Shown here: positions 33,333 to 39,493 of the stretch, piece by piece
Numbering within the stretch: the first letter of the stretch is position 1
How the letters are laid out: every line of letters starts with the position of its first letter
NCBI RefSeq assembly: GCF_001006805.1
Contig: NZ_LN811358.1
Location: forward strand, 214,893-254,385
Origin: Microvirga massiliensis
GTDB lineage: Bacteria; Pseudomonadota; Alphaproteobacteria; Rhizobiales; Beijerinckiaceae
Direction of reading: 5' to 3'
DNA: 39,493 nucleotides
The notes under the pieces: generated by a model
Databases searched by the model: none
The model's input: the letters and a program-made list of their open reading frames with translations, nothing else
What the model was told of the DNA's origin: nothing
Position numbers and translations under genes: made by a program

Positions 33333-33599
33333 TCAGCGGCGCTCCTCGAAACCTGCAGCACTTGCGCGCTCGCGCTCGGAAAGAGGGCGCAGCCGCACAT
33401 TGTATCCTCCGCCTCCTCGTAGCCGGCAGGCTGAGCAGAAAAGGCGGGCGCCAAGATCGTCGAGCGTCGTCGTGGAGGTCACGACCGATTCCAAGGTGAC
33501 ACGCGTCCAAAGCTTGGTGCGGCCGCAATCATCGCAGGTGATCTCGATAGCATTGGCCGCAAGAACCCGGCGGCGTCCGCGATAGGAAAATTTCTGCAT
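33333..33599 (-). CDS. Small CxxC zinc-ribbon-like protein, probably SOS-controlled
   Basis: An 88-aa basic protein with two CxxC pairs, C22-x2-C25 (ITCDDCGRTK) and C55-x2-C58 (LFCSACRLRG). These probably hold one zinc ion. A basic N-terminus (YRGRRRVL) and Arg-rich tail suggest nucleic-acid contact. I do not recognise the family. The ATG at 33599 has no strong ribosome site; a longer frame upstream to 34229 is a shadow of other genes. A perfect GTTC-N7-GTTC (LexA-type) site is 11 bases upstream of the start codon. Convergent with the S24 regulator. Confidence 0.7.
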   Translation of the reverse strand: MQKFSYRGRRRVLAANAIEITCDDCGRTKLWTRVTLESVVTSTTTLDDLGARLFCSACRLRGGGGYNVRLRPLSERERASAAGFEERR

Positions 33600-33610
33600 C
33601 GGCAATGAAT

Positions 33611-33625
33611 GTTCTTGCTCTGTTC
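33611..33625 (-). promoter_or_regulatory. LexA (SOS) box 1, GTTC-N7-GTTC
   Basis: GTTCTTGCTCTGTTC on the plus strand reads GAACAGAGCAAGAAC toward the zinc-ribbon-like gene, 11 bases before its start codon. It matches the alphaproteobacterial LexA operator (GTTC-N7-GTTC) at all eight defined positions. Confidence 0.7.
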
Positions 33626-33711
33626 GAGAATGGCCGGGTGGAGAGCCGGAGTCGAGTCCCCGGCTTGCAGAAGCATGAGCCCGGCACACGGGATATGCAG
33701 CGAAACCCCTG

Positions 33712-33726
33712 GAACAGAGCGAGAAC
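33712..33726. promoter_or_regulatory. LexA (SOS) box 2, GAAC-N7-GAAC
   Basis: GAACAGAGCGAGAAC is another perfect match. It differs from box 1 (read on its minus strand) at only one base. It lies in the middle of the divergent gap and could serve either gene or help cooperative binding. Confidence 0.6.
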
Positions 33727-33838
33727 CGGAGATTTTCTCCGAATAGCGCAGGCTCTGTGGATAGCGGGGACAGATACCCGGCGAAAAAAGCAAGTTTCCC
33801 AAACGGAACAACGCGTGACGGGCTGCGTTCTCCTGTTC

Positions 33839-33853
33839 GAACAAAACGCGAAC
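33839..33853 (+). promoter_or_regulatory. LexA (SOS) box 3, GAAC-N7-GAAC
   Basis: GAACAAAACGCGAAC is a perfect match 16 bases upstream of the DUF3072 start and just before its GGAG ribosome site. A repressor here would cover the transcription start. Confidence 0.72.
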
Positions 33854-33869
33854 AAACGGAGTCGCAAAC

Positions 33870-34121
33870 ATGGCGCGCAGCAAGGAACGCGATCAGTCCG
33901 AAAACCCGAAGAGCGCGGGGGACGATCATTCGAACCGCATCAAGAATCCCGATGACTGGGTGTCTGGACAGGAACCCATGACGGGAGCACAGGCGTCCTA
34001 CCTCAAGACCTTGTCCGAGGAAGCCAAACGCCCGGATCTTTACGACCCGGCGCTCGACAAGGCGGAGGCCTCGAAACGGATCGACCAATTGAAGCACGAG
34101 GCCGGAAAGGCGGCCGATTGA
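33870..34121 (+). CDS. DUF3072 domain protein, probably SOS-controlled
   Basis: An 83-aa hydrophilic protein. IKNPDDWVSGQEPMTGAQASYLKTLSEEA and the final EASKRIDQLKHEAG match the pattern I remember for DUF3072, a small family of unknown function. The first 25 residues are polar and likely disordered. The ATG at 33870 follows GGAG at 8 bases. A LexA-type box is 16 bases upstream. If it is SOS-induced, a role in DNA-damage tolerance is possible, but nothing in the protein itself shows an enzymatic activity. Confidence 0.85.
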   Translation: MARSKERDQSENPKSAGDDHSNRIKNPDDWVSGQEPMTGAQASYLKTLSEEAKRPDLYDPALDKAEASKRIDQLKHEAGKAAD

Positions 34122-34200
34122 TCGAGACGGGCTTCCGATCCCGGCGTGTTCGCACCATATTGGCGGAGGGCATGCCGTCCCGTGGAGGCTTTCAAGAGGA

Positions 34201-35181
34201 ATGATGGATCTGACTTCCCGACGCACCAAGGTCGCACTGGCTCTGGTCGCAGTGGTAACGCTGGGTGCGAGCGTGGCAGAGGCCAGGGGTGGCCGGGGCG
34301 GGAGCTTTGGCTCACGTGGCGCTAGAACCTATCAGGCTCCGCCTGCCACCCGCACGGCGCCTGATGCCGCTGCTCCCATTCAGAGATCGCAGGTGCCGAA
34401 CCAGGGGCCGGCGATACAGCGGCCCGCGGCTCCCGCAGCGGGCGTCGCACGGACCCCACGGTTCGGGACGGGCTTTATGGGCGGTCTGCTCGGGGCGGGG
34501 TTGCTCGGCATGCTCTTTGGCGCCGGGTTCTTCGGAGGACTCGCCGGGTTGGGCTCCATGCTCGGTTTTCTGATCCAGATCGCGCTCGTCGTGTTTCTCG
34601 TCTCTCTGGCCATCCGTTGGTTCCGGCGGCGGGAAACCCCGGCCTATGCAGGCGCCGGGCATGCCCGAACGGCCGCTGGCGGCCTCGGCGGGTCGCGGCC
34701 CGGGGGCTCTGCTCTCGGTGGGCTTGGGCTCGGCGGCACTCGCGCAGATGCACCGCGCCGCAGCACATCGCCCGAGGAGGTTCCGATCCGCGACAGCGAC
34801 TATGCTGCGTTCGAGCGGAGCCTCAACGAGATCCAGGCAGCCTATTCGCGTGAGGATGTCCCCGGATTGTGGGCTCGCGCGACACCCGAGATGGCCGGGT
34901 ATCTGCAGGAAGAGCTCAACGAGAATGCACGGAACGGCGTGATCAACAGAGTCGACAACGTCCGGCTCGTTCAAGGTGATCTTGCGGAATCCTGGCGCGA
35001 GGGGACGACCGAATACGCCACCGTCGCGATGCGCTACGAGCTGAGCGATGTCACGGTCGAGAAGGCGAGCGGACGCATCGTGGAAGGAAGCCCCGACAAG
35101 ATCGTCGAGGCACGCGAGCTCTGGACCTTCCGCCGCGACAACGGAGGAGAGTGGAAGCTCTCCGCGATTCAGCAAGCCTGA
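34201..35181 (+). CDS. Tim44 domain-containing membrane protein
   Basis: A 326-aa protein. A signal peptide or N-terminal anchor (about 1-29, ending VAEARGG) is followed by a Gly/Arg/Pro-rich segment. A glycine-zipper-rich hydrophobic region (about 90-137) follows: GFMGGLLGAGLLGMLFG, then LIQIALVVFLVSLAIRWF. The Tim44-type domain (about 200-326) begins DSDYAAFERSLNEIQAAYSRED and ends WTFRRDNGGEWKLSAIQQ. Bacterial members are linked to membrane-protein or lipid handling, but their function is not settled. The two adjacent ATGs (34201, 34204) make the start ambiguous by one codon. A strong terminator follows. Confidence 0.87.
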   Translation: MMDLTSRRTKVALALVAVVTLGASVAEARGGRGGSFGSRGARTYQAPPATRTAPDAAAPIQRSQVPNQGPAIQRPAAPAAGVARTPRFGTGFMGGLLGAGLLGMLFGAGFFGGLAGLGSMLGFLIQIALVVFLVSLAIRWFRRRETPAYAGAGHARTAAGGLGGSRPGGSALGGLGLGGTRADAPRRSTSPEEVPIRDSDYAAFERSLNEIQAAYSREDVPGLWARATPEMAGYLQEELNENARNGVINRVDNVRLVQGDLAESWREGTTEYATVAMRYELSDVTVEKASGRIVEGSPDKIVEARELWTFRRDNGGEWKLSAIQQA

Positions 35182-35207
35182 TGCTGGAACTGCAGGCTCG
35201 AGAACGA

Positions 35208-35230
35208 GGCGGCCCCCGGGCCGCCTTTTT
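35208..35230 (+). terminator. Rho-independent terminator after the Tim44-domain gene
   Basis: GGCGGCCC-CC-GGGCCGCC followed by TTTTT, 27 bases after the stop codon. This is the clearest intrinsic terminator in the window. Confidence 0.9.
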
Positions 35231-35318
35231 CATGGGCATTCCGTCGCGCCTTTCCAAGCGACCCGAGGCCTCCCATCTCGATGGGCAGCTGGGGCTCTCT
35301 CAGAAGGACGCTGAGTTC

Positions 35319-35972
35319 ATGAACGAGCAGGAACGGCACGTCATCGACGACATCTTCAAGCGCCTGGAGCAGGTTTCGAACCAGAGCCGGGATCCCGAGG
35401 CGGAGCGCTACATTGCCGAGAAAGTGCGCCAGCAGCCCTATGCGCCCTACGTGATGGCACAGAGTATCCTCGTGCAGGAGCGGGCGCTCGCCAACCTGAA
35501 TGCGGAGGTCGAAAGGCTCAGGGCAGAGGCCGAGCAGTCCCGATCACAGGGCGGCAGCTTCTTGTCCGGCCTCTTCGGAGGCGGCCAGCGGGCTCCGGAG
35601 CGGCCCCAGCCGACCTACGGGCAATCATCATACGCGCAACCTGGCTCACCGTGGGGCGGTGGCGCACCGATGCAGCAGATGGGAGCGCCCGGTCCCTGGG
35701 GCGCTCGCGGCGGAGGCGGTTTCCTGCAATCCGCCATGGCGACGGCGGCCGGCGTCGCGGGCGGAATGATGATCGCGAATGCGCTTTCGAGTGCCTTCGG
35801 GGGAAGCAATCCGGCGCACGACATCGCCTCGGCCGCCGGTCTTGAGGCTGGCGCCGCCGATCAGGATATCTCGCAGTTCGGAGATCCACTCCATCAGGCG
35901 AATGCCGATGACAGCGGGGATTTCGGGATTGATTCCTTCGACGATGGAGGCGATGGCGGCGACTGGACCTGA
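35319..35972 (+). CDS. DUF2076 domain-containing protein
   Basis: A 217-aa protein. The N-terminal helical domain (MNEQERHVIDDIFKRLEQ and YVMAQSILVQERAL followed by a coiled coil of Ala, Glu and Arg) is typical of DUF2076. A Gly/Pro/Gln-rich linker follows, then a hydrophobic Gly/Ala segment (FLQSAMATAAGVAGGMMIAN) and an acidic tail ending DGGDGGDWT. The ATG at 35319 has AAGGA 10 bases upstream; the frame opens upstream but across a terminator. The function is unknown; the family is thought to be periplasmic or envelope-associated. Confidence 0.87.
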   Translation: MNEQERHVIDDIFKRLEQVSNQSRDPEAERYIAEKVRQQPYAPYVMAQSILVQERALANLNAEVERLRAEAEQSRSQGGSFLSGLFGGGQRAPERPQPTYGQSSYAQPGSPWGGGAPMQQMGAPGPWGARGGGGFLQSAMATAAGVAGGMMIANALSSAFGGSNPAHDIASAAGLEAGAADQDISQFGDPLHQANADDSGDFGIDSFDDGGDGGDWT

Positions 35973-36059
35973 TGGTCGAGCCAGGACGTGGCGGAGCGCG
36001 TCCGCGCCCCGTCACGTTGTCTGCTCCATCGTCGGTGAGACAGTGCATGCTGATCATGT

Positions 36060-36088
36060 GCGCGGTGCGGGATCCGGCACCGCGCTTT
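36060..36088 (+). terminator. Hairpin terminator after the DUF2076 gene
   Basis: GCGCGGTGC-N8-GCACCGCGC forms a 9-bp stem at 36060-36085, followed by TTT. It is 88 bases past the stop codon. Confidence 0.65.
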
Positions 36089-36100
36089 GATATGCCCTCC

Positions 36101-36178
36101 CGTCATCGGGAACGAAGTGCAGCAATCCGGGTCGCCGTCCCAGGTGAATCGCTCGCCCGCGGCTCGCGACGACCGGGG
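36101..36178. repeat. Degenerate dispersed repeat of the CGTCATTGCGAG...GAAGCAATCC type
   Basis: The left half reads CGTCATCGGGAACGAAG-TGC-AGCAATCCGGG and the right half has CAGGTGAATCGCTCG and GGCTCGCGACGACCGG in inverted order. This matches the imperfect intergenic palindrome I know from many GC-rich proteobacteria, in worn form. It lies between two convergent genes. Confidence 0.5.
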
Positions 36179-36197
36179 GATGTGAGGGTGTGAATGA

Positions 36198-36992
36198 TCA
36201 GATCACGATCACGGGCGTGCCGACCTTCACGCGATTGTAGAGATCGACCACGTCCGAGTTGAGCATGCGGATGCAGCCCGAGGAGACGGCGTGCCCGATC
36301 GTATGCGGCTCGTTCGTCCCATGGATGCGATACAGTGAAGAGCCGAGATACAGGGCGCGGGCCCCAAGGGGATTGTCCAACCCGCCCGACATGTAGCGGG
36401 GAAGATCGGGCCGCCGCTTCAGCATATCGGCCGGCGGTCGCCAATCGGGCCATTTCCGCTTCATCGTCACGGACTTTCGCCCCGCCCACGTAAAGCCCGG
36501 CCGACCGACGCCGATTCCGTAGCGGATTGCGCGCTTGCCGGGTTGAACCAGGTAGAGGAACCGGCTCGGCGTATCGATGATGATGGTGCCCGGCGCGTGC
36601 GGTCCGTTATACGCTACGACCTGCCGCTGATAGCGAGGGTCGACTCCGAACCCGATCCCGTCATCGATGTAATCGTCTTCGCTTCCATAGGAGCCGCCGT
36701 AATCCGGTATCGCGGTGATAGCGCCACGGGAGCGGCTCCCTACGGAGCCGCGCGGGTCGTACGGAAAGCCGGTGAGCGGATCGAGAGGAGCTTCGCGATA
36801 GTGTCGCCCGGTCGGCTCGCGCCCGGTCATCAGCATCTCGACGAAGCCGCCGCCATAGGGAAGTTCGCGCTCGAGAACGATGGCTTCGTCATCATAGGCC
36901 GGAGCGGCCCGGCGCGGGCCGGCTTCTGCAGTGGTCGAGAGTGCGATCGCGACGAGGAAACCGGATGAGACGGCAGAGAGAAGTCGATTCAT
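36198..36992 (-). CDS. L,D-transpeptidase (YkuD domain)
   Basis: A 264-aa secreted enzyme. A signal peptide of about 24 residues ends at TAEA. A linker rich in Gly, Asp and Tyr follows, and the YkuD domain occupies about 132-264. The active-site motif HGTNEP (H224) with HAVSSGCIRM (H234, S238, C240) is intact. Such enzymes make 3-3 peptidoglycan cross-links or attach outer-membrane lipoproteins to the wall; Hyphomicrobiales are rich in them. It ends convergent with the DUF2076 gene. Confidence 0.93.
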   Translation of the reverse strand: MNRLLSAVSSGFLVAIALSTTAEAGPRRAAPAYDDEAIVLERELPYGGGFVEMLMTGREPTGRHYREAPLDPLTGFPYDPRGSVGSRSRGAITAIPDYGGSYGSEDDYIDDGIGFGVDPRYQRQVVAYNGPHAPGTIIIDTPSRFLYLVQPGKRAIRYGIGVGRPGFTWAGRKSVTMKRKWPDWRPPADMLKRRPDLPRYMSGGLDNPLGARALYLGSSLYRIHGTNEPHTIGHAVSSGCIRMLNSDVVDLYNRVKVGTPVIVI

Positions 36993-37387
36993 ACGGCGAT
37001 TCCAGAAGAGATGGGGAAGCGTGTGTGTCGAAGGAACGGGACTCTCGGAAGTGGCGGACGCTAGCGGGTATGCCTGAATCCTCCCTGAACTACAGAGCCT
37101 GCAGGGTAGGGCCGATGTTCAGCTTTTGGTAAGCCACATCCATCGTCCGCCACCCCATTCCGGTGGATTGCCCATCGGATACCAAGCTCTGCCGTATAGA
37201 ACCTTGCAGCGAGGCGCTGGTTCCCTGCCCGGGCGGCCCGATCGTCGTCTTACAGGCGGCGTTCCATCCGAGCTCATGCAATCCGCACCGGCAGGCTTGG
37301 CCGCTCTTCCCGAGCCAGTGGCGGCCCGGAGCCCGTCATGCTGTATGGGGCCGCCCATTCCGGGCGAGTCGCATCCCAAAAACCTCA
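36993..37387. other. Divergent intergenic region between the L,D-transpeptidase and EamA genes
   Basis: This 395-bp region shows no recognisable gene, tRNA or clear repeat. It should contain both promoters. The short frames inside it have no family motifs. Confidence 0.45.
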
Positions 37388-38242
37388 ATGATCCTCGGTC
37401 CCGCCGCAAAGGCCGCTGCCGGCATCGCGTTTCTCTCCATCATGGACGCGGTGATCAAGGCGCTGGCCGCCTATTATCCCGTCCTGCAGGTGTCCTTCCT
37501 TCGCTTCGCAAGCGGAACGCTCGCCGCCGTGCTGCTCGTGGCTGTCATGCGCCCCGGCTTCCCGTCCCGCGAGACGGTCATGGCGAATGGGCTCCGGTCG
37601 GTGGTCGCCATGCTTACGGCCACGAGCTTCTTCTATGCGCTCAGCCAGTTGCCGCTCGCAGAAGTTCTCGTGCTCTCGTTTCTCGCGCCGATGCTGGTCG
37701 CGGTTTTCGCCGGATTGCTCCTGAAAGAGCGCATCGACCGGCAGATCGTTCTCGCGCTGGCCGCCGGCTTCGTCGGGACCGTCATCGTGGTTGCAGGCCA
37801 TGGCGGCGGCGATGGGGACACGAGATCGTGGGCGGGTGTCGCCTCCGCCCTGTTCTCGGCCGTAGTCTATGCGCTCAACCTCGTTCTCCTCCGCCAACGC
37901 GCTCAGCGTGACCACTTCGTCTTCATCGTCCTCCTGCAGAATGTGGGCCCGTTCCTCCTGCTGGCGCCTGCGGCTGCCGCAGTCTGGGCTCCGCCGACCA
38001 TCGCTCATGTCGGCTGGTTCCTGAGCCTGGGGGTGCTGGGCGTGGCCGGGCATGTTCTGATGGCAGTGGCCTTTGCCCGGGCTGAGGCTGCAAGGCTGGC
38101 GCCTCTCGAGTATACGGCCCTGATCTGGGCGGCTCTCATCGGCTACGTGGTTTTCGACGAGGTCCCGACATTCGCCACCGCAATCGGCGCCGTGCTGATC
38201 ATCGGGGCAGCCGCCATGGCATCTCGCCGCAAGATGATTTGA
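37388..38242 (+). CDS. EamA-family (DMT superfamily) transporter
   Basis: A 284-aa inner-membrane protein with ten predicted helices in two EamA repeats (about 1-130 and 145-284). VLQVSFLRFASGTLAAVLL, LSQLPLAEVLVLSFLAPMLVAVFAGLLLKERI and the later APLEYTALIWAALIGYVVFDEVP are typical family sequences. The substrate is unknown: amino acids, nucleosides and other small metabolites are possible. No ribosome site is seen before the ATG at 37388; it was chosen because it gives the usual EamA start and length. Confidence 0.88.
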   Translation: MILGPAAKAAAGIAFLSIMDAVIKALAAYYPVLQVSFLRFASGTLAAVLLVAVMRPGFPSRETVMANGLRSVVAMLTATSFFYALSQLPLAEVLVLSFLAPMLVAVFAGLLLKERIDRQIVLALAAGFVGTVIVVAGHGGGDGDTRSWAGVASALFSAVVYALNLVLLRQRAQRDHFVFIVLLQNVGPFLLLAPAAAAVWAPPTIAHVGWFLSLGVLGVAGHVLMAVAFARAEAARLAPLEYTALIWAALIGYVVFDEVPTFATAIGAVLIIGAAAMASRRKMI

Positions 38243-38325
38243 CCTGGAGCCCTGATGGCAAGTTGGCAGATCTGACCAAGCCCATCATATCGAAGGCGGT
38301 CACGCCGACCCGTCGGATCGGCTCC

Positions 38326-38354
38326 TTGACACGTCCGACAGCCACTCTTATCTC
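38326..38354 (+). promoter_or_regulatory. groESL promoter
   Basis: TTGACA (38326-38331, preceded by C) and TATCTC (38349-38354) are 17 bases apart, just upstream of the CIRCE element. The CTTGACA form could be read by the vegetative sigma or by RpoH. Confidence 0.6.
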
Positions 38355-38363
38355 GCGGTCAGT

Positions 38364-38390
38364 TTAGCACTCCGCAAGCGAGATTGCTAA
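38364..38390 (+). promoter_or_regulatory. CIRCE element (HrcA operator)
   Basis: TTAGCACTC-N9-GATTGCTAA matches the CIRCE consensus TTAGCACTC-N9-GAGTGCTAA with one mismatch in the right arm. It lies 53 bases upstream of groES. HrcA represses groESL through this site in many alphaproteobacteria. Confidence 0.93.
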
Positions 38391-38443
38391 ACGCAGGACA
38401 AGAGGCAGCCCTTCCGGCTGTCATACAATCCAAGAGGAAGCTT

Positions 38444-38734
38444 ATGAAGTTTCGTCCCTTGCACGACCGTGTCGTGGTTCGGCGTCTCGAGAGTGAGGAG
38501 AAGACCAAGGGCGGGATCATCATCCCGGACACCGCGAAGGAGAAGCCCCAGGAGGGTGAGATCGTGGCGGTCGGGCCTGGCGCACGCGACGAGACCGGCA
38601 AGGTTCAGCCGCTCGACGTCAAGGCCGGGGATCGCGTCCTGTTCGGCAAGTGGTCGGGCACCGAGGTCAAGATCGACGGCGAAGACCTCCTGATCATGAA
38701 AGAAGCCGACATCATGGGCGTGATCGCCGCCTGA
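38444..38734 (+). CDS. groES: Co-chaperonin GroES
   Basis: A 96-aa, 10-kDa co-chaperonin that forms the seven-membered lid of GroEL. MKFRPLHDRVVVRRLESEEKT, the mobile-loop part KGGIIIPDTAKEKPQEG, and VLFGKWSGTEVKIDGEDLLIM are typical. The ATG at 38444 follows GAGGA at 5 bases; an open upstream frame runs through the CIRCE element. It is followed by groEL after 54 bp. Confidence 0.98.
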   Translation: MKFRPLHDRVVVRRLESEEKTKGGIIIPDTAKEKPQEGEIVAVGPGARDETGKVQPLDVKAGDRVLFGKWSGTEVKIDGEDLLIMKEADIMGVIAA

Positions 38735-38788
38735 TCGTCCTCTTTCCCATTCCATTCAGTTCAACCAGTTTCACTGGAGGCACAGCCT

Positions 38789-39493
<705 letters not shown>

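Noticed and set aside
33806..33820. A fourth LexA-like site GAAC-N7-GACG
   Set aside because: The second half has two mismatches to GAAC, so it is not counted.
33600..34229. Upstream extension of the zinc-ribbon-like gene to 34229
   Set aside because: The extension crosses DUF3072 and the three LexA boxes in antisense and shows no domain; the Met at 33599 gives a compact protein.

Overview
The window reads as chromosome of a GC-rich alphaproteobacterium of the order Hyphomicrobiales (Rhizobiales), most like the Methylobacteriaceae/Microvirga side of the order. This placement is inference. It rests on an Omp25/RopB-type porin-like barrel, the lgt-midA-pgeF and ybjN/proC/csaA neighbourhoods, a marR-ompR-envZ-like operon beside ilvE, a CIRCE-controlled groESL, GAAC-N7-GAAC LexA boxes and a Rhizobiales-style dispersed palindrome.

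Left edge (1-3000): a decayed alpha/beta-hydrolase gene, a divergent PLP-dependent cysteine-synthase-family gene, and a VapBC-type toxin-antitoxin pair whose toxin has apparently lost one catalytic Asp. An AT-rich gap with related inverted repeats follows.

Centre left (3003-19606): a complete proton-pumping NADH:quinone oxidoreductase (complex I), probably a second, accessory copy. Its layout is unusual. nuoJ-nuoK-[MrpD-like]-[84-aa membrane protein]-[NuoL/MrpD-like]-nuoM-nuoN-nuoA-B-C-D-E-F-G run leftward as a tightly overlapping unit. nuoH and nuoI run rightward toward them, followed by a small CBS-domain protein. There are four antiporter-like subunits instead of three. The NuoL-position subunit is Mrp-type, lacks the usual TM7 lysine and has a NuoL-type tail. 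All expected Fe-S ligands (N1a, N1b, N2, N3, N4, N5, N6a/b, N7) can be seen.

Centre (19607-28807): an outer-membrane beta-barrel protein; an SDR with the Asp-Tyr-Lys triad of pteridine reductases; the lgt-midA-pgeF operon (lipoprotein acylation, complex-I-assembly-type methyltransferase, peptidoglycan editing factor); ubiK; a YbjN-domain gene behind a cluster of GANTC sites; an unrecognised gene; proC; a TetR regulator; and a CsaA-like tRNA-binding protein.

Right (28837-39493): a translationally coupled marR-response regulator-histidine kinase operon sits divergent from ilvE, with a perfect palindrome over the promoters. Next come an S24-type repressor (TTG start) and a divergent pair of small genes, a CxxC zinc-binding-like protein and a DUF3072 protein. 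The 270-bp gap between this pair holds three perfect GAAC-N7-GAAC sites, the alphaproteobacterial LexA (SOS) operator. Then follow a Tim44-domain membrane protein, a DUF2076 protein, an L,D-transpeptidase, an EamA-type transporter, and groES-groEL (groEL runs off the window) behind a CIRCE element.

The two parts most worth attention are the four-antiporter, permuted complex I locus and the SOS-box cluster driving two uncharacterised small genes.
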